NCBI RefSeq assembly: GCF_001190785.1
Contig: NZ_LGSS01000009.1
Coordinates: 80,470-144,469 of the forward strand
Length of the DNA: 64,000 nucleotides
Origin: Gottschalkia purinilytica
GTDB taxonomy: Bacteria; Bacillota; Clostridia; Tissierellales; Gottschalkiaceae
Reading direction: 5' to 3'
The notes beneath the pieces were generated by a model. That model did not search any database and was not told the origin of the DNA. It saw only the letters and a program-made list of their open reading frames with translations. Below are positions 35,278-44,631 of this stretch, one piece after another (the stretch's first letter is position 1; every line of letters begins with the position of its first letter). The translations under genes were made by a program, and so were the position numbers.

Positions 35278-37254
35278 CTAATTTACACCTCCAAGCTCGT
35301 TTTTCATACGTAATAAAATTATAAGGGATGATATAGAGTATATACTCATATAGGTAAACGCCACTATTCCAGTATCATTTATAATAAATGCTACTAAAGA
35401 TACAATAATCATGACAAAACATTTTTTTATAATATCTGGCCTTACTCTTTTTGCAGTATTTATAATCTCTCTTTCTCTAATAAAGAATCTAATAAAGAAG
35501 AAAATCTGACTTATAAATATGACACTCCATGGAGGTACTATTGCCATGAATAATAATTGTTTTAGCTTCTTAATTATCATATCAAAGAATTCATAGTATC
35601 CTAGTACTTTAATTCTAGTAATTAACTCCCCAGCGTGACTTCCTGATACATTATTCATATCTATATATAGATTTACTCCTAATATTAATAATCCTAAAAT
35701 CCCTAAAGCTAAAATTTCTTTTCCTCTAATCTTTCTATTAAAGATCAATACATATATTAACACTAAAAACATTGATATAGAAGTTAGATAACCACCAAAA
35801 TTAGCTCCATATTTACCTGATAGGCTAAATATAATTAATGGTATATAGAGCAACAAAAATAACACTGATAAAAAATTATTTTGTATTTTTCTTTTAGCCC
35901 AAAAATAAGTAATAACAGAAGTTATTATAAGTACACCCATTATTTCATTGTTAAGTCCATAAAACCTTCCAGCTGCTACAATATTGTTATACCCTATAAA
36001 AGAACTATATAATATTTCAATATTAAAAAATACTCCTAGTAAAATTAAAATATTTGTAATTACACTTAATACTTCAAAAGTTTCTTTTCCTTTTTTAGAA
36101 AGAAAATATGATAAAAGTAAAGATGATATTATAATAAGTGTACAATATATAACAATACTTTTGTGTATATTAAAAATACCTAACAATAAAGATCCAAGTA
36201 TAAAAAATAATATAGTATTCATTATCACCATATACTGATTTAAGGTTTTGTTTTTTAAAAATAGATAATTAAATATAACATATATTTGCAATGCTATAAT
36301 AATTCCATGAAAAATATACTTTATCAAATTTAGATTTAAAAACTTAGCTAAATTATCTTTATTTTCATCTATTAAATTAGTATTTTCTTTAGTAGGTAAA
36401 ATACTAATTTTATTTCCTATCATAGCATTAACCTTTATGTCATACATACCCGATATAGTAGGAAATATATCTAGATTTGTTACTATCCCTTGTCTCTTAG
36501 TACTATCACTTGTTAATTTACCTACTTTGTTACTTTGATCTTTATATATAATAGGTACTAAAGTTGTATTAAGTCTATAATCCATATCTCCTGATACCTT
36601 TTTAGGAAACATCATTATGTTGTGAGATACATTTTCATCTATATATTCTTTAAGTAACTTCAGTCTATTTTCATTATTGTTTATATTATATGAAACTACT
36701 AAAACATCGGATTTTTGAAATAAGCTGTTAGTTTTATCTTTTAGCCATTCTAAATTGTAAGTTATCTTATTTTCTCCATACTTTATATATCCATCTTTAT
36801 CACAAGCCATAAAAGATGCTTCATCATTTCCTATATAAGATATATCTTTATTTTTTAATTTAAAAGTTCGTCCCATAAAGCTAATAGTATTGGAGAAATT
36901 AGGATATTTTTTATCTAAATCTTTTAATACATCTTTATATCCCTCTACTTTTAACTTATTTCCTTCATTCTTTACTTCTTTAAAAAGTTTACCACCTGTA
37001 GTGACTCTTCTACCTGTAGATATAGTAGTAAAAAAACTTTCATCGTTAGTTTTGTATCCAGTAGATGTCTTTGTACTTAAAAGACTTACTGATAAGCTTT
37101 TATTGAGTATTTTATTTGCTTTCGCGAAATCTAATTCATCTAAAACTACTATAAGAGTTTTTTTAGTTCCTTCTGCTTTAACTATATCTATATTAAAAGC
37201 ACTTAAAATAATTATATTTATAATTAAAGCTATAATAATTCTGTATTTTTTCAT
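35278..37254 (-). CDS. Membrane protein with outer phosphatase-like domain
   Basis: The 658-residue protein has an N-terminal helix or signal anchor and an outer domain of about 300 residues with features of the alkaline-phosphatase/sulfatase fold: T-L-I-V-V-L-D-E-L-D, then F-F-T-T-I-S-T-G-R-R, a D-V-L-V-V-S-Y segment and VTNLDIFPTISGMY. Around ten to eleven membrane helices follow (about residues 320-650). Several metal ligands of true phosphatases are not obvious, so the outer domain may be a binding rather than an enzymatic module. The gene is in one operon with the small two-helix protein upstream and the ABC exporter downstream. Confidence 0.75.
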   Translation of the reverse strand: MKKYRIIIALIINIIILSAFNIDIVKAEGTKKTLIVVLDELDFAKANKILNKSLSVSLLSTKTSTGYKTNDESFFTTISTGRRVTTGGKLFKEVKNEGNKLKVEGYKDVLKDLDKKYPNFSNTISFMGRTFKLKNKDISYIGNDEASFMACDKDGYIKYGENKITYNLEWLKDKTNSLFQKSDVLVVSYNINNNENRLKLLKEYIDENVSHNIMMFPKKVSGDMDYRLNTTLVPIIYKDQSNKVGKLTSDSTKRQGIVTNLDIFPTISGMYDIKVNAMIGNKISILPTKENTNLIDENKDNLAKFLNLNLIKYIFHGIIIALQIYVIFNYLFLKNKTLNQYMVIMNTILFFILGSLLLGIFNIHKSIVIYCTLIIISSLLLSYFLSKKGKETFEVLSVITNILILLGVFFNIEILYSSFIGYNNIVAAGRFYGLNNEIMGVLIITSVITYFWAKRKIQNNFLSVLFLLLYIPLIIFSLSGKYGANFGGYLTSISMFLVLIYVLIFNRKIRGKEILALGILGLLILGVNLYIDMNNVSGSHAGELITRIKVLGYYEFFDMIIKKLKQLLFMAIVPPWSVIFISQIFFFIRFFIREREIINTAKRVRPDIIKKCFVMIIVSLVAFIINDTGIVAFTYMSIYSISSLIILLRMKNELGGVN

Positions 37255-37264
37255 AGTTCTCCCT

Positions 37265-37471
37265 TCAAATCGTAAAATAGTTGACTAATGCAAGTATTCC
37301 TGTAATAAAAGAGAATAGCCCTATAGTTGCCTTTATTTTATAGTAATTGTCTATGACAAAGTCTTCTTTCTTTTTGATATTTTTTTCTTTAACAAGTACA
37401 TTTAAATAATAGACATCATTTAGTGTCGCATATACTCCTAGTATTATAAGAAGAACTCCTATATATAACAA
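37265..37471 (-). CDS. Small two-helix membrane protein
   Basis: The 68-residue protein has two membrane helices (LYIGVLLIILGVYATL and ATIGLFSFITGILALVNYF) joined by a Lys-rich loop (VKEKNIKKKEDF). It starts at TTG, five bases after GAGGTG. It is the first gene of the operon with the phosphatase-like protein and ABC exporter, with ten bases to the next gene. No family is recognised. It may be a subunit or stabiliser of that machinery, which is inference. Confidence 0.65.
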   Translation of the reverse strand: MLYIGVLLIILGVYATLNDVYYLNVLVKEKNIKKKEDFVIDNYYKIKATIGLFSFITGILALVNYFTI

Positions 37472-37763
37472 AGAATCACCTCGTTTTTTTCATTAAATAA
37501 ATCATAAGTTTTATGACTGTTTTTATAACTATAGTATAACTCTATATATTATACTATATTTCAAAAAACTTTGCTTTTACAATTTTATATATACAATAAA
37601 TAAAAACTCGCTTATTGGCGAGTTCTTATTTATTGATTTAGTTACAAAAATATATCTTTAAATATAATTAATTTTTAATTCTAATTACCAAATAGTATTA
37701 TATTATTTATAAATATATCTATAAATAATATAGATTATTTTAATATCTATGATTTAAATAGGG

Positions 37764-37864
37764 TATATGTGACTATAATGTTTATTGAATTCTAGTAGAT
37801 TGTCTATAAAGAATGCTAAAATATAATTCAAAAACTATCTGCTATAAAATTATAGTCACATATA
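37764..37864. repeat. 16-bp perfect inverted repeat bounding a 101-base palindrome
   Basis: TATATGTGACTATAAT at 37764-37779 is the exact reverse complement of 37849-37864. The 69-base interior also pairs partly. The size and shape fit a MITE-like element or a structured RNA; the interior encodes nothing. Confidence 0.6.
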
Positions 37865-38101
37865 TTAATAGAAAATTATCAAATAATACATCTAATATAT
37901 TACTTTATAATAAGATAAAATGAATTTATAAGATTAAAGATATTAAACTCTATAATGCTTTTTCTATATTAATCATTTAAAAATAATTTAATTTTATAAA
38001 AGTTTTGGGATATATATATTTCATAAGTGGATAATACAACATTTAAAAATCAAAAAGCTCATTAAAATAATTTCTCATAATATTTTTAAGCTTATTGAAA
38101 A

Positions 38102-38177
38102 TTAAGCGGTAAATAAAGAATTGGTAATCTGAAGCAGTAAATACATCAACATATAGTTGTAGTATTTGGTTAAGCGG
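38102..38177. repeat. Direct repeat pair with central hairpin
   Basis: TTAAGCGG occurs at 38102-38109 and again at 38170-38177. Between them, AAATACATCAAC (38139-38150) pairs with GTTGTAGTATTT (38156-38167) with two mismatches. The block lies about 85 bases downstream of the XRE-TPR gene on the minus strand. Confidence 0.4.
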
Positions 38178-38260
38178 ATAAATTAATTTTAATACGGTCA
38201 TATTCATAACTTATTTTTTTAAGTAATTAAGTTAGAATAATCTCTAAAGTTCTAGAATTT

Positions 38261-39031
38261 TTATATGGCAAATATATTATTTACTTTCTCAGCTAGTTCC
38301 ATTACCTTCAAGTTCTCCATATTTACATCTTTTATTATTCTTTTAGCCATGGCATCATCATCCATATCATGATAACACAAAGCTCTATAGTATTTAATTT
38401 CATTTCGCTTTGAGCTATCGACTAATTTAGATTTTTCAAGTATGCTATCTGAAAGATTAAAGTAAATTAATGCTTGCTTATATTCTTTCTGAAGGTAATA
38501 CACTTTACCTATACTCTTGTAAATTTCACTGATTCCATTGTAATCGTTTTCCTGTCCATAGTATATAAGAGCCTCTAAAAACTGCGTTATAGCACATTCA
38601 TATCGACTATTTAATAAAGAATATTTTCCCTTAAGATATAATGCTCTTGCTCTATACTTTATTAAATCATACTCACTTGATAATATTATAACTTTATATA
38701 GATTTTCATATATTTTTCGAATATCTAAGCTAAGATTATTATCGACTTCACTTAACCAGCCTTGGCATTTATCTTTTGCTATATCAATGTTACTCTTTAA
38801 TAGATATGATGAGTCTATTTCTATGTTTTCTCCTGTTTTCTTAGCAAGCGTATTTATTCTATTAGCTAAATATCCTGCATTGATAGCGTTTATTGCTCTC
38901 TTATCATTTTCAAACATAGAAATGTAGTTCTTAGAAAATTTGTCACCTGCAAGTGTTTCCTGTCCAAGCTTAAGCATTTTTCTTATTTGTCTTAATCGCT
39001 TTCCTGGACTTAGTATATTAACATCTTCCAA
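38261..39031 (-). CDS. XRE-family regulator with TPR repeats
   Basis: The 256-residue protein has an N-terminal helix-turn-helix (G-K-R-L-R-Q-I-R-K-M-L, then FSKNYISMFENDKRAI). Tetratricopeptide-like helices follow, the clearest at about residues 125-200 (RARALYLKGKYSLLNSRY; ISEIYKSIGKVYYLQKEY; ALIYFNLSDSILEK). This is the build of Rgg/PlcR/NprR-type and related regulators that read short peptides, although the exact ligand site cannot be judged here. I chose TTG 39031 because GGGGTG lies six bases upstream; a GTG at 39040 is an alternative. It diverges from the helicase gene with a shared 200-base promoter region. Confidence 0.8.
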   Translation of the reverse strand: MEDVNILSPGKRLRQIRKMLKLGQETLAGDKFSKNYISMFENDKRAINAINAGYLANRINTLAKKTGENIEIDSSYLLKSNIDIAKDKCQGWLSEVDNNLSLDIRKIYENLYKVIILSSEYDLIKYRARALYLKGKYSLLNSRYECAITQFLEALIYYGQENDYNGISEIYKSIGKVYYLQKEYKQALIYFNLSDSILEKSKLVDSSKRNEIKYYRALCYHDMDDDAMAKRIIKDVNMENLKVMELAEKVNNIFAI

Positions 39032-39234
39032 TATTCTCACCCCACTGACTTAGTTATTTCTCTATAATATAATATCACATATTTTACATTAAATGAATGC
39101 TTTTATGTTAAATCTATTAAATTAAAAACAAATTTCCTCTAGATTTAAATAAAATACTTAAAAAATTTTACTTTATGTTAAAATATTTATAGTATAAGAC
39201 CTAATTTATAGTATAAAACCTAGAGGTGGTTGTT

Positions 39235-41331
39235 TTGAGTAATGTTTTTTTTAACGTATTAGAAAAAAATTTTAATATAAATTTAAATAATCAACAGAAA
39301 TTAGCAACTTTACATAAAGATGGTCCAGCTATAATACTGGCTGTTCCAGGCGCTGGAAAAACTACTGTATTGATATCAAGAACCGCAAATCTAATATTAA
39401 ATCATAAAGTAAACCCTAATAATATTCTTTCCATTACTTTTAGTAAAGCTTCTGCTAAAGATATGAAAGAACGATTTAATAATGTATTTGGTAAAAAGCT
39501 CGGTATTACAGCTAACTTTTCTACTATACATAGCTTTGCATACTATTTACTTAGAGATTACGCAAACCTTACAAGAACAAGATATACTCTTATAGAAGAT
39601 TCAAGTTTAAGTACAAATAAAATTCAAATAATAAAAGAAATCTATAGAAATACAAATAATGTTATTATAAACGATGATAAGCTTGAAGAACTTCTTAATA
39701 CTATAGGATACGTAAAAAATATGATGATTAATATAGAAGATTTTAGAGATTATAATAACTTTAACATTAGAAACTTTGATAAAATATTCTCCTCTTATGA
39801 GAACTATAAAAAGAATAATAATTTAATTGACTTTGATGATATGCTAAGTATTGCATTAAATATACTAAAGAAAAATAATATGCTTCTTGAGAAATATAGT
39901 AAGATGTATAAATATGTTCAGGTAGATGAAGGACAAGATACTTCTAAAATTCAAAATGAAATAGTAAAACTAATATCAAATCCAAATGACAATATATTTA
40001 TTGTTGCTGATGATGATCAAAGCATTTATGGCTTTAGGGGTGCAAATCCTGAATATTTACTTAAGTTTTCTGATTCTTATCCTAATGCTAAATTATTCTT
40101 TATGGAGAAGAACTATAGATCAACTAAAAATATAGTTAGTGTTTGTAATGAATTCATCAAACAAAATAAAGAAAGATATGATAAATCTTTATGTACAGAT
40201 AATCCTAGCAAGAATCCTGTAACTATCGTAAAAGTTAAAGACCAGATTGATCAATATGAATATATAGTGAAGGATGTACACAACAGTAAAAGTTACTCTG
40301 ATATTGCCATTTTGTTCAGAAATAACTTATCTTCTGTAGGACTAGTTGAATATCTGAATAGAAATGACATTCCCTTTTATATGAAAGATACCAAGCTTCA
40401 CTTTTTCAAACACTGGGCTGTTCTAGATATACTTTGCTTTTTTAATTTAGCTATTGATGATACTGATATAGCCTCTTTTGAAAAAATTTATTATAAAATG
40501 AAAGGTTATATATCTAAAGTAGCTTTAAAATACATAATAAAAAAAGATAAATCTGTATCTGTATTTGATAGGCTATTAGAGTTCGATGAACTTAAGCCAT
40601 TTCAACGTGAGACTATAAAGAAGTTAGGTATAAACATAAAAAAAATAACTAAAAAAAATCCTTATGACGCCATAACATTTATTGAAGAAGAATTAGGATA
40701 CCTTAAATATTTACAAGATAACTGCAAAAACTTTGGATATTCTTTTGAAAGTGTTAATTCAATACTTTCTTATTTAAAAGTTATAGCTATCGAAACAACT
40801 TCAATATTTGATTTTGTAGATAGACTCAATAACTTACAATCTTTAATCGAAAATGCTAAATTTAATAAAGGTAAAAATGTTGTTACTTTGTCTACTATTC
40901 ACTCAGCAAAAGGATTAGAGTTTGATAAAGTATTCATGGTGGATCTTATTGATGGAGAATTTCCTAGCTTAAGTAGTATGGAAATGTCTGAAATGGGAGA
41001 TTTTAAGGCAATTGAAGAGGAACGAAGACTATTTTATGTTGGAATGACTAGAGCTAAAACTTCATTACATCTCATTACTTTAAACTATAAAAATGGAGAA
41101 AGAGTTTTCAATTCTAGATTTATTTCAGAAATTGAAAATATAATGTCTTCTTCTGACAGTAATTATGACTATAATATTAAAGTAGGCTCTAGTATCATTC
41201 ATAAGAAGTTTGGGAAAGGAAAAGTAAGGGCTATTGACAAGAACTCTATCTTAATAAATTTTGATGATGAAGGATTAAAACAGTTATCGTTAAGTTTATG
41301 TATGGAAAAAAACCTTTTAAGTATATCATAA
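39235..41331 (+). CDS. UvrD/PcrA-type superfamily 1 DNA helicase
   Basis: The 698-residue ATP-dependent helicase has the Q-motif N-N-Q-Q-K-L, Walker A AVPGAGKTTVLISR, motif Ia TFSKASAKDM, motif II VQVDEGQDTSK (D-E-G-Q-D, usual D-E-x-Q-D), motif III/IV ADDDQSIYGFRGAN, motif V LSTIHSAKGLEFDKVFMV, and motif VI RRLFYVGMTRAK. The last 50 residues form a Tudor-like tail (IHKKFGKGKVRAIDKN) as in PcrA. It is slightly shorter than PcrA and is not its closest sequence type, so a housekeeping PcrA is probably encoded elsewhere. I chose TTG 39235, five bases after AGAGGTGG, over the GTG inside that ribosome site. Confidence 0.9.
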   Translation: MSNVFFNVLEKNFNINLNNQQKLATLHKDGPAIILAVPGAGKTTVLISRTANLILNHKVNPNNILSITFSKASAKDMKERFNNVFGKKLGITANFSTIHSFAYYLLRDYANLTRTRYTLIEDSSLSTNKIQIIKEIYRNTNNVIINDDKLEELLNTIGYVKNMMINIEDFRDYNNFNIRNFDKIFSSYENYKKNNNLIDFDDMLSIALNILKKNNMLLEKYSKMYKYVQVDEGQDTSKIQNEIVKLISNPNDNIFIVADDDQSIYGFRGANPEYLLKFSDSYPNAKLFFMEKNYRSTKNIVSVCNEFIKQNKERYDKSLCTDNPSKNPVTIVKVKDQIDQYEYIVKDVHNSKSYSDIAILFRNNLSSVGLVEYLNRNDIPFYMKDTKLHFFKHWAVLDILCFFNLAIDDTDIASFEKIYYKMKGYISKVALKYIIKKDKSVSVFDRLLEFDELKPFQRETIKKLGINIKKITKKNPYDAITFIEEELGYLKYLQDNCKNFGYSFESVNSILSYLKVIAIETTSIFDFVDRLNNLQSLIENAKFNKGKNVVTLSTIHSAKGLEFDKVFMVDLIDGEFPSLSSMEMSEMGDFKAIEEERRLFYVGMTRAKTSLHLITLNYKNGERVFNSRFISEIENIMSSSDSNYDYNIKVGSSIIHKKFGKGKVRAIDKNSILINFDDEGLKQLSLSLCMEKNLLSIS

Positions 41332-41358
41332 AAAACCATAGGAGTATCCTATGGTTTT
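41332..41358. terminator. Bidirectional terminator between helicase and degV
   Basis: AAAACCATAGGA pairs perfectly with TCCTATGGTTTT around three bases. It overlaps the last bases of the minus-strand degV gene and immediately follows the helicase stop. Confidence 0.8.
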
Positions 41359-42193
41359 AAAATGCTATTATTATGCCACCTTCATTAGCATATACAGTAC
41401 TAATTCCATGTGTATCTACTATAATAATATCTTTAAAATTATATAGCTTCATTACTTCTTCTTTAAATTTGAGAGCTTTATCTAGACAATTACAGTGAGC
41501 TATACCCAAAATCTTATCTTCTAGTTTTTCACCGTTTTCCCCTACTACTTCTATTAATCTTTTGAAAGCTTTCTTAGGTCCTCTAACTTTTTCTAACATG
41601 TCAATTTCACCTTCATTTGTTGATTTCATAATAGGCACTATTGACAATAAAGAAGCTAACTTACCTTTTAAATTGCTAATTCTTCCAGCCTTAATTAGGT
41701 TATCTAAAGACTCCAAAACAAAAAAAGTTTTCATTTCTTTTATATACTCTTCTACTTTTTCTACTATATTAATATTATCGTATCCTTTTTTAGCTAAATC
41801 AAATATTTTCATACTTACAAGTGTTTCTCCGACAGAAGCACTTAAAGAGTCAAATACATGGATAAACTTATTACTTACTTCTTCTAAAGTTAAATTTTTA
41901 GCTAGAACAGCACTATTATGGCTACCACTTAATGCAGAAGATAATGTCACTACAAAAACATCTTCTTCCCCTTTATATGCATTTTTGAATTCATCTGGAG
42001 AAGGACAGGCTGTTTTAGGTGAATTTTTACTTAATTTCATATCTGATAAAAGATTTTTAGTGTCTAAGTTCTCATCGTCTCTGTAAATTTTATCATCTAT
42101 ATCTATAGTCAAAGGAACTACTTTTATGTTCATTTTATTTTCTAGTTCATCATTTAGATCACAGCAACTATCTGCTACTATTTTTATATTCAT
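41357..42193 (-). CDS. DegV family fatty-acid-binding protein
   Basis: The 278-residue cytosolic protein has the DegV hallmarks: V-A-D-S-C-C-D-L at the N-terminus, the S-P-K-T-A-C-P-S-P-D-E-F motif, and V-T-L-S-S-A-L-S-G-S-H-N-S-A. DegV/FakB proteins hold a single fatty acid and present it to FakA kinase for phosphorylation. No fakA gene is present nearby. The ATG follows AGGAGGAAG. It stands alone between two terminators. Confidence 0.9.
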   Translation of the reverse strand: MNIKIVADSCCDLNDELENKMNIKVVPLTIDIDDKIYRDDENLDTKNLLSDMKLSKNSPKTACPSPDEFKNAYKGEEDVFVVTLSSALSGSHNSAVLAKNLTLEEVSNKFIHVFDSLSASVGETLVSMKIFDLAKKGYDNINIVEKVEEYIKEMKTFFVLESLDNLIKAGRISNLKGKLASLLSIVPIMKSTNEGEIDMLEKVRGPKKAFKRLIEVVGENGEKLEDKILGIAHCNCLDKALKFKEEVMKLYNFKDIIIVDTHGISTVYANEGGIIIAF

Positions 42194-42388
42194 GATACTT
42201 CCTCCTCAGTCTTCATAACAACATTCTTTATGTAACGCTCATGGTTAATTATATATGATTACAGTATATCACATTATTTACCCAATCTAAAATATCTAAA
42301 AATTAAGTTTCAAGATATTATCATATATTCTCAATTATAAGTTATATTTAGTACTATATCTATATTTTTGTCCATATAAATTAGAAAT

Positions 42389-42442
42389 CTCTTACCAATA
42401 ATTCTTCAGTTCTTTAAACTTTTAAAGAATTATTAGTAAGAG
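42389..42442. terminator. Terminator of the polysaccharide deacetylase gene
   Basis: CTCTTAC and AATAATTCTT arms pair with AAGAATTATT and GTAAGAG. It lies 34 bases beyond the stop codon at 42476. Confidence 0.65.
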
Positions 42443-42475
42443 ACTCTAATCCCTTATATAAATGTTTTTTTACAT

Positions 42476-43831
42476 CTATTTTGCCATTCGTGTATCGTTC
42501 CAAAAATTCATAGGCACCATGTCTTTATTTATTGTTTCAAATCTATAACCATTAGCTTTTAAATACTCTATAACTTTAGGTAATGCTTCTGCTGAAGTCT
42601 TCTTGTCATGAAATAGTATTATCGCCTCTTTATGATGAACTATTTGATTTATAGTTGATCTATATATTTGATCAGCAGGAACCCTAGCCTTTTTACTATC
42701 TGTACTATCAATATTCCAGTCCCATATACGATATCCTTTTGATACTGCTATATCACGGTTTTTTTGTTTTAAGTATGGCTTACTACCATAAGGTGGCCTA
42801 GTAAGCTTTGTAGTCTCTCCGATAACTTTTTCCAGTATGCCATTAGCTTCATCCATCTCTTGAGTAAAAGCTTCAGGATTAGCATATATTAATTTAGCAT
42901 TATGAGTCATTCCATGTAATCCTAAAGAATGACCTTCATTTTTCATTCTTTTTACTGTATTAGAATGTGCATTTATATTTGGTCCTAACATAAAGAAAGT
43001 TCCTTTAACTCCATATGCACTTAATGTATCTAATATTTGTGGAGTATATGCACTTGGTCCATCGTCGAAAGTAAGATATACGACCTTATCTTGAGATACT
43101 TGTCTTTCAACCTGTTGAATATTTTTTACCTCTTTATCTTTAGTATTATTTTTATTAGAATCGCCTTTAGCTTTGTTTTTATTACTTTTAACTTTATCAT
43201 TTTTAGATTCATTATTTTTAGTTTCGTTATTTTTAGATACTTTTTTGTCTTCCGAGTTATCTTTAGTCTTTTCTTTTTTATTATCTTCATCGCTTTTATT
43301 ACTTGCTATAGTAACTTTTTCACCTGTTATTTCTTCAGATTTTTTACCAAGCTCTTTATCAGTTAACGTAGCATTTTGATTTTTTATTCTAACTATACTA
43401 GTTCCAGATATGTAAGATACCTCATAATTAAAATATTTTGATACTTTTTCAACTGGTATCATAGCTTTTTTATCTTCTCCAATAGTGTTCATTGTAAATT
43501 TCTTCTCTTTATTAGTAATAGCCGTGCCGTCTTTTAAGTTAATTATTATATATTTATCATCTTTAGTAATTATAGTTTTACTTGATACAGAGTTCCACTG
43601 TAGCTCTGCCCCTATAGCATCTGCAAAGTCTTTTATTGGAACAAAAGTATCCTTATCTTTCATAACAGGTTGCTCATCTTTAAAATTTATTAATTTGTCA
43701 TTTACTGCTACAAAAGCTTTTTTTCCGCTGTCTTTAGTCTTTGCATCTGAGGATATAGCTCTTTGTGCTATAACTACTACTACAAGTAATAAAGCAAATA
43801 GAAAATATGAAAGCTTCTTATATTTTTTCAA
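42476..43831 (-). CDS. Secreted polysaccharide deacetylase with binding domain
   Basis: The 451-residue protein has a signal anchor near residues 7-25 and a copper-amine-oxidase-like N-terminal domain (about 40-150: V-N-D-K-L-I-N-F-K-D-E-Q-P, FVPIKDFADAIGAELQWNSV). A Lys-Asn-Glu-rich linker follows (about 165-235), then a NodB deacetylase domain (about 245-440). The enzyme motifs are YLTFDDGPSAYTPQIL, L-G-L-H-G-M-T-H-N, and RPPYGSKPY; D-D, H-x-x-x-H metal ligands are present. It likely removes acetyl groups from cell-wall peptidoglycan, giving lysozyme resistance, or from a surface polymer. The ATG follows GGAGGTAACC. Confidence 0.9.
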   Translation of the reverse strand: MKKYKKLSYFLFALLLVVVVIAQRAISSDAKTKDSGKKAFVAVNDKLINFKDEQPVMKDKDTFVPIKDFADAIGAELQWNSVSSKTIITKDDKYIIINLKDGTAITNKEKKFTMNTIGEDKKAMIPVEKVSKYFNYEVSYISGTSIVRIKNQNATLTDKELGKKSEEITGEKVTIASNKSDEDNKKEKTKDNSEDKKVSKNNETKNNESKNDKVKSNKNKAKGDSNKNNTKDKEVKNIQQVERQVSQDKVVYLTFDDGPSAYTPQILDTLSAYGVKGTFFMLGPNINAHSNTVKRMKNEGHSLGLHGMTHNAKLIYANPEAFTQEMDEANGILEKVIGETTKLTRPPYGSKPYLKQKNRDIAVSKGYRIWDWNIDSTDSKKARVPADQIYRSTINQIVHHKEAIILFHDKKTSAEALPKVIEYLKANGYRFETINKDMVPMNFWNDTRMAK

Positions 43832-44431
43832 CGGGGTTACCTCCTTTGCTGTATATATATCATTGTTTTCATAATTCCATTATACAACTTTATTTGTCAT
43901 TTATCTTCTAATTTTGCATAATGTAATTGTATTTTTACTATTTTTACAGATTTGTAACTAAAAATATTTTTTTGTTTTATTTTGTCTGATTATGATATGT
44001 AAATTAGAATATAAAATAAAGTATTAAAAATATATAATTATATGACTATACAGTCATCTGTATATAAATAAACTTTATATTGATATCCTACCCACTAAAT
44101 TAGTAGCTAAAGTTATATATTTTAAAATGATTTCAGATTATTATTTATATATATCTTTTATATAAAATATCTAATTATTTTTTCATCAATATAAATATAT
44201 GTTACTTTTTTATCGATTTCTAGTTTAAAAAGAAGGAAATTTTAGATAATATATAGGGTATTTTACTTCAATCTGTTAAATATGTATTAAATAAGTGAAA
44301 TGAATGCTTTCAAATTTATAGTTATTTCATCAAATAATCCTTTATTTATATATACATCTTCATTATATACATTCACGTTACCATTCTTCAATACTTATAA
44401 TAAATTATAGGATCAAATAATCTAGCTTTAA
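43832..44431. other. 600-base gene-free region before the CRISPR island
   Basis: No frame with a ribosome site was found. The bases nearest 43850 should hold the promoter of the deacetylase gene. The remainder is very AT-rich with no clear element until the ileS-like copy begins at 44432. Confidence 0.5.
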
Positions 44432-44505
44432 TAAAAAACCCCCGAAAATAATTTTTTCGAGGGTTTCAATTTATTAGTTATTTACTTTTCTATATTTATT
44501 GCTAA
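44432..44505 (-). pseudogene. Displaced copy of the ileS 3' end and terminator
   Basis: Bases 44432-44482 are identical to 57226-57276, which hold the ileS terminator and the last three codons of ileS. The copy then continues as a match to 57348-57366, an internal part of ileS near its end, with one missing T. The bases between have been lost at the 10-bp direct repeat ACTTTTTCTA, present at 57278 and 57344. The copy has the same orientation as ileS and stands on the far side of the CRISPR-Cas locus. It also carries an intact terminator hairpin (AACCCCCGAAAA with TTTTCGAGGGTT). Confidence 0.8.
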
Positions 44506-44631
44506 TTCATTGAAGATAATTTAAATTAACTAAAAATTTATAGGTTAGTATATAAATTTGACTTTTACTCTTTATACTAATCATACTACTATTTTCCTAA
44601 ATAACTACTATTAAAAAATGTACTACTATTC

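Larger units (their letters stand above)
37472..38260. other. 789-base gene-free region with repeats
   Basis: No gene with a ribosome site was found. It contains a 101-base imperfect palindrome (37764-37864), direct repeats of TTAAGCGG and a hairpin near 38139-38167. The AT content is very high. It may hold a small RNA or the remains of a small mobile element. Confidence 0.5.

Noticed and set aside
41562..42086. A 174-residue plus-strand frame.
   Set aside because: It is antisense to the well-conserved degV gene.
43880..44430. A riboswitch or small RNA in the long AT-rich region before the CRISPR island.
   Set aside because: No conserved core of any known riboswitch and no strong hairpin were found before 44432.
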